Below, in pieces: positions 53,334-64,000 of a stretch of 64,000 nt of DNA (the first letter of the stretch is position 1; every line of letters starts with the position of its first letter). The notes beneath the pieces were generated by a model that saw nothing but the letters and a program-made list of their open reading frames with translations, did no database searches and was not told the DNA's origin. The stretch spans positions 744,001-808,000 of the forward strand of contig NZ_CP090366.1 of NCBI RefSeq assembly GCF_021432085.1, in the 5' to 3' direction. Made by a program: the position numbers and the translations under genes. The stretch comes from Stutzerimonas kunmingensis. Its GTDB lineage: Bacteria; Pseudomonadota; Gammaproteobacteria; Pseudomonadales; Pseudomonadaceae.

Positions 53334-55243
<1,910 letters not shown>

Positions 55244-55265
55244 GACGAGTCGCAATGAGGATCGA

Positions 55266-55301
55266 CGGCCCGACTGGTAACAGCGGGCCGTTTTGCTTTT
55301 T
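55266..55301 (+). terminator. Intrinsic terminator after norB
   Basis: Stem CGGCCCG/CGGGCCG with an 11-base loop, followed by TTTTGCTTTTT. It starts 22 bases after the norB stop and before norD, so norCB probably forms its own abundant transcript with reduced read-through to norD. Confidence 0.75.
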
Positions 55302-55325
55302 CAGTGCCTGCACGGAGTAACCGCC

Positions 55326-57167
55326 ATGGCCTTTACCATCGAAGTGGAAGAGTGGGTCGGTAGTGTCTGGCACCGCTTCATCACCCGTCGCGCCAACCCG
55401 GATTTTCCGGAAGCACGGGTCGATCTCGAGAGCATGCAGCGGCCGCTGTCGCTGCTGTTCCGCGCCATGGGTGGCGCCAGCGGTGTCGGCGTAGAAGCCG
55501 CCAGCGCGCGTGATCTGCTGCTCAGGCGCAACCTGCTGCAACAGGTCGCCGGGACCTGCAAGCAACTGCCGGTGGCCTGGTGCGACGCCAGCAACCTGCG
55601 GCTGCCGCAGAGCCTGGCGGTCTATCCGGAAGTCTCGCTGAACCAGGATCTATATCGCTGGCTGGCGCTGCTCGCCGCGCAGGCCGGGCCGATGCGCCAC
55701 TGGGCGCGCGACAACCAGCGCTGGACGCAGGCAATCCTTGAACATTTTCCGGCCATGCGCCCGCGCTATCAGCGTCTGGTCGAAGCCCATCTGCAGCTGC
55801 GCCCGGACCCGAGCCAGCTGCCCAAGGCCGAGGCCGCGCTGGAAGCGGCGCTGTGCCAGGCCCTGCGCGAGCCGGGCAGCGTCAGCCAGTTTCCACGCAG
55901 CGAGCGCGCGCCCTGGCCGCTGCCTCTGTGGCTGTATCCGGCGGACAATCTTGGTGAACCCCAGGCCGCCCAGCGCGCCGAAGAGGGCGAGGGCAATCTG
56001 GAAGCCCCGCCCGGCGGCGAATCGCGTCAGCGCAAGCGCGCACGGCGAGTGGACGAGAGCTCCAGCAAGGGTGGCCTGTTGCTGTTCCGGCTGGAGAACC
56101 TGTTCAGCTGGTCCGAGCACATCGAAATGGATCGCTGCGGCGACGACACCGAGGACCTCGACGCGGCCCGTGTCGCCGAGGATCTCGACGAGCTGGCGCT
56201 GTCGCGTCAGCGCATGCGCCAGGGCGGCGGGCTCAAGCTGGACCTGGACCTGCCGGCCGCGGATTTCGACGATGTGCCGCTGGGCGAAGGCATCAAGCTG
56301 CCCGAGTGGGACTATCGCAAGCAGTGCCTGCAGAAGGATTTCGTCAACCTGCAGCTGATGCTGCCGCGCGGCGCCGAGGCCAAGCCGTTGCCGCTGCACC
56401 TGTCGCCGCTGGCGCGACGTTTGCGTCGGCAGTTCGAACACCTGCGCAACGACCGTCAATGGCTGCGCCAGCAACCGCAGGGTTCGGAGCTGGACATGCA
56501 GGCCTGGCTCGATTTTCACGTCGAGCGGCAGAACGGTCAGTGCGCCGAACGTGGCCTGTTCATGGAACAACGGCAGAATCGCCGCGACCTGGCCTGCCTG
56601 CTGCTGGCCGACCTGTCCATGTCCACCGACGCGCACCTGGACAACGAGCACCGAGTGATCGATGTGGTCATCGACAGCCTGCTGCTGTTCGGCGAAGCAC
56701 TGTCGGCGGTGGGCGATCCCTTTGCGCTGTACGGCTTCTCCTCGCTGCGTCGCCAGCAGGTGCGCATGCAGGAGCTGAAGAGCTTCCGCCAGCCCTATGG
56801 CGATGAAACCCGCGGCCGTATCCAGGCGCTCAAGCCCGGCTATTACACCCGCATGGGTGCGGCCATCCGCCAGGCCACCGAGCTGCTTGGCAACTGCAAG
56901 CAGCGGCGCAAACTGTTGCTGCTGGTCACCGACGGCAAGCCGAACGATCTGGATCTCTATGAAGGCCGCTACGGCGTCGAAGATACCCGCCAGGCCGTCA
57001 TGGAAGCGCGCAAGCAGGGTCTGCTGCCGTTCTGCATCACCATCGACCGCGAGGCCGGTGACTATCTGCCGTACATGTTCGGCGCCAACGGCTACACCTT
57101 GATCAAAGAGCCGCAACAGCTGCCGTTCCGCCTGCCGCAGCTGTACAAGCAGCTGACCCAGTCGTGA
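55326..57167 (+). CDS. norD: NO reductase activation protein NorD
   Basis: 613 residues. The C-terminal third is a von Willebrand A domain. Its MIDAS DxSxS is in LLADLSMSTDAH near residues 425-436 and LLVTDGKPNDLDLYEGRYG follows near 535-553. A long helical and acidic middle precedes it. NorD works with the MoxR ATPase NirQ/NorQ to activate NO reductase. The ATG has GGAG upstream and lies 25 bases after the norB terminator. The C-terminus is convergent with malE. Confidence 0.92.
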   Translation: MAFTIEVEEWVGSVWHRFITRRANPDFPEARVDLESMQRPLSLLFRAMGGASGVGVEAASARDLLLRRNLLQQVAGTCKQLPVAWCDASNLRLPQSLAVYPEVSLNQDLYRWLALLAAQAGPMRHWARDNQRWTQAILEHFPAMRPRYQRLVEAHLQLRPDPSQLPKAEAALEAALCQALREPGSVSQFPRSERAPWPLPLWLYPADNLGEPQAAQRAEEGEGNLEAPPGGESRQRKRARRVDESSSKGGLLLFRLENLFSWSEHIEMDRCGDDTEDLDAARVAEDLDELALSRQRMRQGGGLKLDLDLPAADFDDVPLGEGIKLPEWDYRKQCLQKDFVNLQLMLPRGAEAKPLPLHLSPLARRLRRQFEHLRNDRQWLRQQPQGSELDMQAWLDFHVERQNGQCAERGLFMEQRQNRRDLACLLLADLSMSTDAHLDNEHRVIDVVIDSLLLFGEALSAVGDPFALYGFSSLRRQQVRMQELKSFRQPYGDETRGRIQALKPGYYTRMGAAIRQATELLGNCKQRRKLLLLVTDGKPNDLDLYEGRYGVEDTRQAVMEARKQGLLPFCITIDREAGDYLPYMFGANGYTLIKEPQQLPFRLPQLYKQLTQS

Positions 57168-57364
57168 TCGCAAAGAGAGATGCACGATGTGCGTCGTATC
57201 GGAACGCTGGCGCCGTAGCGGATGATCATCGCCTTCGCGAAGCATATCGCCGCTCGGCCGGTCTGCAGCCCTACTGCAGCGAGGGCTGATGGGGTTGAGC
57301 GAACTTGGGGCGGCTAATCGAGCCTCGCCCCGTGCGCAAACCATCCTCCAACATTGGCCATGCG
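57168..57364. other. Non-coding gap between denitrification and maltose genes
   Basis: 197 bases between the convergent norD and malE stops. A possible hairpin GGGGCG (57307-57312)/CGCCCC (57326-57331) without a T run lies nearer malE. No gene seen. It marks the end of the denitrification island. Confidence 0.4.
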
Positions 57365-58606
57365 TTATTTCTGCTCGGCCACATCAGGGCTCAAGGGGTA
57401 GTGGCGGCGGCGCCATGACTGCATCTGAGCTCCCTTTGCCAGTCGTTCAGCAATATGGGTAAGGGTTTCCGCAATGGGTTTTTGACCGTTGAGCATCGGC
57501 TCCATCCGCGGCGTGACCAGCGCCCAGAAGCGCTTCATCTCTGGGATGTCCGGCATGATTTCGCCCGCCTGTGCCGAGGCATAGGTGTGCGCTATCAGCG
57601 GGTCGTGACGCAGACGCTCCATCAGCGCCAGGTTGGCCACTGCGCCCAGAGGCTTTTCTGCGTGGATCCGCGCCAGGCCATCAGGGCTGGTCAGGTAGTC
57701 CTCAATGAAGCGATGGGCCGCGGCCTTGTTCGGGCTGTTGCTGTTGATCGCAGCAGCGAGTACGCCAACAAACGGCTTGCCTTTGCGTGCTGGGTCGGCG
57801 GTGGGAATGTCGGCGATGCCGAAGCGGATATCGGCCTGACGTACTTCGTTCCAGGCCCAGGGGCCGTTGATGATCATCGCCGTACGTCCCGCCTTGAAGC
57901 CCTCCATCATGCTCTGGTAAGTAGCGCCGGAGTCCAGGGTCTGGTTGTCGAGCAAGCGCTTGATCGACTCCATGCCCTCGATGGCGCCGGGGGTGTTCAG
58001 GCCGATGTCAGAAAGGTCGTAGATGCCGTTCGTTTTCTTCAGGCTGTAGCCGCCGCTGCCGGCGATGATCGGCCAGGAGAAGTAGAGGTTGCGGTAGTCC
58101 CATTCGATGGCGCGCTTGCCCTCGGCACGTAGTCTCCGGTCCAGCGCCTCGACCTCCGCCAGGCTGCTGGGTGGCTCGGGCACAAGGTCGCGGTTATAGA
58201 TCAGGCCGACCACCTCGGTCGCCAGCGGATAACCGTAGTAATGATTGCCGACGGTCATCGCTTCCCAGGCGAAGGCTGGTGCACGCGCCAGGGCTTCCGG
58301 ACTGGGGGTGACCGGCGCGAGCAGGCCATTGTTGATCCAGGAACCAAAACGATCATGGGCAAAGATGACGATGTCCGGCCCCTTGCTGGTCGTCGCCAGC
58401 CGGTCGAACTGGACGGCGAGATCCTCGGGGGTGGCGACGGTGACTGGAATGCCGCTGGCTTTGCTGAAGTCCTGGCCGATTTCGCCCAAGGCGTTGTAGC
58501 CCTTGTCCTGGTTGATCCAGATCTTCAGGGCATCGCGCTCCAGCGCCAATGCGGGAGTGTTGAGAAGTATGGTCAGGAGGATCAAGGCAGATCTTATAGT
58601 TGTCAT
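57365..58606 (-). CDS. malE: Maltose/maltodextrin ABC transporter substrate-binding protein
   Basis: 413 residues with a signal peptide ending near ALA-LE. It aligns well with E. coli MalE by eye: LKIWINQDKGYNALGEIGQ, VTVATPEDL, DIVIFAHDRFGSWINNGLL, TAMIINGPWAWNEV, KPFVGVLAAAINSNSPNKAA. The periplasmic receptor delivers maltodextrins to MalFGK. No malF, malG or malK is adjacent in this window; the next gene downstream is norD on the other strand. It is probably co-transcribed with malM 48 bases upstream. Confidence 0.9.
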   Translation of the reverse strand: MTTIRSALILLTILLNTPALALERDALKIWINQDKGYNALGEIGQDFSKASGIPVTVATPEDLAVQFDRLATTSKGPDIVIFAHDRFGSWINNGLLAPVTPSPEALARAPAFAWEAMTVGNHYYGYPLATEVVGLIYNRDLVPEPPSSLAEVEALDRRLRAEGKRAIEWDYRNLYFSWPIIAGSGGYSLKKTNGIYDLSDIGLNTPGAIEGMESIKRLLDNQTLDSGATYQSMMEGFKAGRTAMIINGPWAWNEVRQADIRFGIADIPTADPARKGKPFVGVLAAAINSNSPNKAAAHRFIEDYLTSPDGLARIHAEKPLGAVANLALMERLRHDPLIAHTYASAQAGEIMPDIPEMKRFWALVTPRMEPMLNGQKPIAETLTHIAERLAKGAQMQSWRRRHYPLSPDVAEQK

Positions 58607-58654
58607 CGCTGCATCCTGCGTTGTGTCGGGGCGTCCGAGCCGCCCCGTGTGCGG

Positions 58655-59578
58655 TCACTTGATCTGGATGCGCTCCAGCAGATACCCCTTGGCGCCGCTG
58701 TCACCCACTCGCGTCGCTTCGTCGGCCAGACGCAGCGCGCGTTCGAGGTCCTTCTGCGCCAGTGCCGCATCGATCGCCTGGCGGTAGTACGCCGAGGTCT
58801 CCGGCAGCACCGTCGGCGCCGGCGCGGCGGGCAGTTCGTTGCACATCTCCTGGCCGATGCTGTAGCCCGGTACGTAGCCCTTGGCGGTCGAGCCGGCGGC
58901 GCTGTCGGGGATCATCACCAGCCGGATCATGCCTACTGGCGAGTGCTTCGCCACCGGGTCGGGGATGCTCGGCGGCTCGTTGCCCAGCGCCTTGGCGTAG
59001 GCCTTGGCCGGGTGCTGCAGCACGGTCTGGCCGGCCATTTGCGCGTCGCTGGTGTAGAGGATCAGGTAGCGCTCGTTGCCCGGGTGCTCGGGCTGGGAGC
59101 GATCGATGCGAATGCGCGCATCGAGGCTGTCGCCCTTGAGCCCGGTCGGCGGTACGTAGGCGAAGTCGTCACCATCCAGCAGGCGGGTCGGACGCATGCG
59201 GCTGTCGAGCAGCATGGCGTTAGGCGCCAGCACGCTGCTGCCGGCCTGGCTGTAGAGGCGGATCTCGAATGATGGACCGCCAGCTGGCAGCGTGAAGGCG
59301 CGCAAGAAGCTCTTGCCGGTTTCGAAGTTGTAGGCCGGCGCCTGTGTGTCGATCAGAACGTCGCCGGTGAAACCGGCCTCGAGTGGCTGGAAGGGCAGCT
59401 GGTCGATACTGCTGCAGCAGGTCGGGGCGGCTGCCAGCGCATCACGCGCCTGCTCGACCGAATGTTGCAGCGGCGCCGGGGTAGCAGTGAGGGCGTCGAC
59501 CCGGCGCAACGGCTCGCTGCTGCAGCCGGCAACCGTCAGGGCGGCTAGCCCGGCGGCAAGAAATAACATCCGATGCAT
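58655..59578 (-). CDS. malM: Maltose operon periplasmic lipoprotein
   Basis: 307 residues. The lipobox VAGC gives a lipidated Cys near residue 19. Family segments include CCSSIDQLPFQPL, PAYNFETGKSFLRAFTLP, and TGLKGDSLDARIRID. MalM is a periplasmic maltose-regulon protein of unclear exact role, normally placed after lamB as it is here. The ATG has GGAGAA upstream; the longer frame start is not family sequence. A strong terminator separates it from lamB. Confidence 0.87.
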   Translation of the reverse strand: MHRMLFLAAGLAALTVAGCSSEPLRRVDALTATPAPLQHSVEQARDALAAAPTCCSSIDQLPFQPLEAGFTGDVLIDTQAPAYNFETGKSFLRAFTLPAGGPSFEIRLYSQAGSSVLAPNAMLLDSRMRPTRLLDGDDFAYVPPTGLKGDSLDARIRIDRSQPEHPGNERYLILYTSDAQMAGQTVLQHPAKAYAKALGNEPPSIPDPVAKHSPVGMIRLVMIPDSAAGSTAKGYVPGYSIGQEMCNELPAAPAPTVLPETSAYYRQAIDAALAQKDLERALRLADEATRVGDSGAKGYLLERIQIK

Positions 59579-59599
59579 GGTGGTTCTCCGAACAAAAAA

Positions 59600-59625
59600 T
59601 GCCCCGACCTGCCAGCGTCGGGGCA
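59600..59625 (-). terminator. Intrinsic terminator between lamB and malM
   Basis: On the minus strand: stem TGCCCCGAC/GTCGGGGCA with an 8-base loop, followed directly by TTTTTTGTT. It should end most lamB transcripts, so malM and malE would be made at a lower level. Confidence 0.8.
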
Positions 59626-59659
59626 AAGGCACCGTCTGGACGGTGGGAGCGGAAGGGGA

Positions 59660-59684
59660 GCCGTCGCGGTCGGTCCGCGACGGC
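59660..59684 (-). terminator. GC-rich hairpin just after lamB
   Basis: 10-bp perfect stem GCCGTCGCGG/CCGCGACGGC with a 5-base loop, 16 bases after the lamB stop. It lacks a T run. It probably protects the 3' end of lamB mRNA, with the true terminator following at 59600-59625. Confidence 0.5.
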
Positions 59685-59700
59685 ACTTAAACGTTGCGGC

Positions 59701-61381
<1,681 letters not shown>

Positions 61382-61711
61382 ATGAGCCAGACCCTACGTG
61401 CCGCCGTATTGGCGGCGATCCTGCTGCCGTTCCCCGCCCTCGCTGACCAGGCCGGCAAGAGCCCGGCCGGCGTGCGCTACCACGGCGGCGACGAAATCAT
61501 CCTCCAGGGCTTCCACTGGAACGTCGTCCGCGAAGCGCCGAACGACTGGTACAACATCCTTCGCCAGCAGGCCTCGACGATCGCCGCCGACGGCTTCTCG
61601 GCAATCTGGATGCCGGTGCCCTGGCGTGACTTCTCCAGCTGGACCGACGGCGGCAAGTCCGGCGGCGGCGAAGGCTACTTCTGGCACGACTTCAACAAGA
61701 ACGGCCGCTAC
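61382..61711 (+). pseudogene. amyP: Glucan 1,4-alpha-maltotetraohydrolase, 5' fragment (split by IS)
   Basis: The first 110 codons: a signal peptide ending near ALA-DQ, then AGKSPAGVRYHGGDEIILQG and the barrel start up to NKNGRY. This is the extracellular maltotetraose-forming amylase typical of P. stutzeri. The frame enters an IS at 61712 and ends with foreign codons at 61870, before any catalytic residue, so the product should be inactive. The remainder resumes at 63371. Confidence 0.93.
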
Positions 61712-63366
61712 CCCGCATTTCTCACAGGAAGAGATGCACCGGGCCGTCGGATGCGCGAAAATTGTTGTGCAAAGAACGATTTAGCGCGACAACGGAGAGC
61801 GGCCCGATGCAGACACAGTGTAATCCGAAGCAGTACACGTTTTCAGGGGTGGGGCGGCGCGCGGTGGTAGCCGGATTTGATGGCGGTCGGGTGAGTTCGG
61901 ATGGCGGCGCGTTGCTGCTCAAACAAACCGATGAAGCGGTGGGGTTGTTCGATCGCCTGGCCGGCTGTTTCCAGGACGATCGGATGCCCGAGGCGGTGGA
62001 GTTTCCGCTGCGCACGCTGGTGGCGCAGCGGGTGATGGGCATCGCGCTGGGCTACGAGGATCTCAACGATCACGAGCAACTGCGCCACGACCCGCTGCTG
62101 GGCGCGGTGATCGGCAAGCTGCAGTCCGGACGTGCGCGCTGTGCGCCCTTGGCCGGCAAGAGCACGCTCAACCGGCTGGAGCGCTTCCAGGCGCAGGGCA
62201 GTTCGCGCTATCACAAGATCCGGCCGCAGGCCGGCATGATCGAGGATCTGTTCGTCGATCTGTTTCTGGACGCCCACCGCAGGCCGCCAGAGGAGATCAT
62301 CCTGGATCTGGATGCCACCGACGATCCGCTGCATGGGCAGCAGGAGGGCCGGTTCTTTCACGGCTACTACGGGGGTTACTGTTACCTGCCGCTGTACATC
62401 TTCTGCGGCCGTCACCTGCTGTGCGCCAAGTTGCGCCCGGCCAACGTCGATGGCGCCGCCGGGGCGCTGGAAGAGGTGCAACGCATCGTCAAGCAGATTC
62501 GCGCCCGCTGGCCAGACACGCGCATCGTGCTGCGCGCCGACTCGGGGTTCTGCCGGGATGACCTGATGACTTGGTGCGAAGCACAGTCGGTCGATTATGT
62601 CTTCGGACTGGCGCGCAACGCGCGCCTGACCCGGGCCATCGGCCCGAGCCTGCGGCAGGCCCAGGCGCAGTGCGAAGCGACGGGAGTCCCGGCACGGGTG
62701 TTCCAGGAACTGCACTACCGCACGAGGAAAAGCTGGAGCGCCGAGCGCCGGGTGGTGGCCAAGGCCGAGGCCTTGCCGGGCAAGACCAACCCACGCTTCG
62801 TGGTGACCACGCTTGCGGTCGGGGACTGGCCGGACAAGGCGCTGTATGAGGATCTCTACTGCGCGCGCGGCGAGATGGAGAACCGCATCAAGGAGTGTCA
62901 GCTCGACCTGTTCGCCGACCGCACCTCCACCGCGACGCTGCGCAGCAACCAGCTGCGGCTGTGGCTGTCCTCGTTCGCCTACGTGCTGCTCGAAAGCCTG
63001 CGCAGGCTGGCGCTGTCGGGGACCGAACTGGCCCAGGCCACGGCCGGTAGCATCCGCCTGAAGCTGCTCAAGATCGGCGCGGTCATCACCGTGAGCGTGC
63101 GCCGGGTCAAAGTGGCCATGAGTTCGGCCTTCCCGCAGCAGGAGGTGTTCGATCACGCCTTCGATGTCTTGAGCGCCGCGGCGCGCTGACAGCCGCACAC
63201 CCACCGTCCCCCTCCACATCACACCCCGTCCACCCTGCCGCAAGCGCCTTGTTCAAGCGCGCTCGCAGGCGCTTGCCCGAAATCAGCGCTGTCGGCAGCC
63301 TGCGCCACCTGCGACGACCTGCGTCCGTCAAAACGGCCCAATGCGCAGGGCTGTGAGAAATGCGGG
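61712..63366 (+). mobile_element. IS1380-family insertion sequence inside the amylase gene
   Basis: 1,655-bp element with 16-bp perfect terminal inverted repeats, CCCGCATTTCTCACAG at the left and its complement at the right. A CTAC target duplication flanks it (61708-61711 and 63367-63370). Removing the IS and one CTAC restores the amylase frame at Tyr-Gly. One transposase gene fills it; 95 bases at the left and about 177 at the right are non-coding. Confidence 0.94.
61807..63189 (+). CDS. IS1380-family transposase
   Basis: 460 residues of a DDE transposase. The N-terminal FDGGRVSSDGGALLLKQTDE near residues 25-44 and ILDLDATDDPLHGQQEGRFF near 160-180 are typical of IS1380 elements. IVLRADSGFCRDDLMTWCE near 240-258 gives the second acidic residue. 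EMENRIKECQLDLFADRTS near 358-376 gives the catalytic Glu. No internal stop is seen, so it may be active. Confidence 0.92.
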   Translation: MQTQCNPKQYTFSGVGRRAVVAGFDGGRVSSDGGALLLKQTDEAVGLFDRLAGCFQDDRMPEAVEFPLRTLVAQRVMGIALGYEDLNDHEQLRHDPLLGAVIGKLQSGRARCAPLAGKSTLNRLERFQAQGSSRYHKIRPQAGMIEDLFVDLFLDAHRRPPEEIILDLDATDDPLHGQQEGRFFHGYYGGYCYLPLYIFCGRHLLCAKLRPANVDGAAGALEEVQRIVKQIRARWPDTRIVLRADSGFCRDDLMTWCEAQSVDYVFGLARNARLTRAIGPSLRQAQAQCEATGVPARVFQELHYRTRKSWSAERRVVAKAEALPGKTNPRFVVTTLAVGDWPDKALYEDLYCARGEMENRIKECQLDLFADRTSTATLRSNQLRLWLSSFAYVLLESLRRLALSGTELAQATAGSIRLKLLKIGAVITVSVRRVKVAMSSAFPQQEVFDHAFDVLSAAAR

Positions 63367-63370
63367 CTAC

Positions 63371-64000
63371 GGCAGCGACGCCCAGCTGCGCCAGGCCGCC
63401 GGCGCACTCGGTGGCGCCGGGGTGAAGGTGCTCTACGATGTGGTGCCCAATCACATGAACCGCGGCTACCCGGACAAGGAGATCAACCTGCCGGCCGGCC
63501 AGGGCTTCTGGCGCAACGACTGCGCCGACCCGGGCAACTACCCCAACGACTGCGACGACGGTGACCGCTTCATCGGCGGCGAGTCGGACCTGAACACCGG
63601 CCATCCGCAGGTCTATGGCATGTTCCGCGACGAGCTCGCCAACCTGCGCAGCGGCTACGGCGCCGGCGGCTTCCGCTTCGATTTCGTCCGCGGCTTCGCC
63701 CCGGAGCGGGTCGACAGCTGGATGACCGACAGTGCCGACAACAGCTTCTGCGTCGGCGAGCTGTGGAAAGGCCCTTCTGAATATCCCAGCTGGGACTGGC
63801 GCAACACGGCGAGCTGGCAGCAGATCATCAAGGACTGGTCGGACCGGGCCAAGTGCCCGGTGTTCGACTTCGCTCTCAAGGAGCGCATGCAGAACGGCTC
63901 GGTCGCCGACTGGAAACATGGCCTCAATGGCAACCCCGACCCGCGCTGGCGCGAGGTGGCGGTGACCTTCGTCGACAACCACGACACCGGCTACTCGCCC
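63371..64000 (+). pseudogene. amyP: Glucan 1,4-alpha-maltotetraohydrolase, middle/3' fragment (runs off window)
   Basis: 210 open codons continue the amylase from GSDAQLRQAAGALGGAGVKV. GH13 motifs are intact: VLYDVVPNHMN (region I), GGFRFDFVRGF (nucleophile Asp), FCVGELWKG (acid/base Glu) and FVDNHDTG (transition-state Asp). The end of the barrel and any C-terminal starch-binding domain lie beyond 64000. No start signal serves this part, so it is a pseudogene remnant despite its good sequence. Confidence 0.93.

Overview
The window is high-GC gammaproteobacterial DNA that looks like Pseudomonas stutzeri (Stutzerimonas). Three things point there: a linked nos-nir-nor denitrification cluster, a phhABC/phhR phenylalanine operon, and the maltotetraose-forming amylase with lamB/malM/malE. 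Genes are densely packed and no tRNA, rRNA or CRISPR array was seen.

Layout. About 1-6.1 kb: two permeases of a BmpA-type ABC importer, a periplasmic-sensor diguanylate cyclase, a NYN-domain protein, a cold-shock/DUF1294 protein, a PhnA-like zinc ribbon and a thioesterase. About 6.4-11.4 kb: a short MITE-like repeat, a di-haem c4-like cytochrome, codBA (cytosine uptake and deamination), cynS (cyanase) and a PhyH-type dioxygenase. About 11.6-16 kb: phhABC, with three REP-like palindromes between phhA and phhB, divergent from phhR. About 16-24.4 kb: serine dehydratase, a second MITE-like copy in inverted orientation, a thioredoxin-reductase-like flavoprotein, a tandem duplication of a DctP-type TRAP receptor, small envelope proteins and an acyl-CoA dehydrogenase.

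About 24.5-57.2 kb is the denitrification island: nosRZDFYL-tatE, nnrS-SDR-soluble chemoreceptor, an orphan ccoN, an HPP-CBS membrane protein, and a LysR regulator. Then come leftward nirQ-nirO-nirP-nirJ-nirE-nirN and rightward nirS-nirMCFDLGH and norCB-norD. Inverted repeats of the ANR/DNR type (TTGAT-N4-ATCAA) lie before nosR, nnrS, nirJ, nirQ, nirS and norC, so one low-oxygen/NO regulator probably drives the set.

About 57.3-64 kb: malE, malM and lamB on the minus strand, divergent from the maltotetraohydrolase gene, which runs off the window.

The most striking result is that two hallmark genes are each split by a complete insertion sequence. nirS (cytochrome cd1 nitrite reductase) carries a 1,607-bp IS1182-family element, and the amylase gene carries a 1,655-bp IS1380-family element. 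In both cases terminal inverted repeats and a short target duplication are visible and the host frame resumes intact after the IS, so the insertions look recent. The sequence predicts loss of NirS nitrite reduction, although the haem d1, NO and N2O reduction genes remain, and loss of extracellular maltotetraose-forming amylase. No wholly new system was identified. The best leads for novelty are the MITE-like family, the denitrification-linked soluble chemoreceptor, and the orphan ccoN/HPP-CBS pair.
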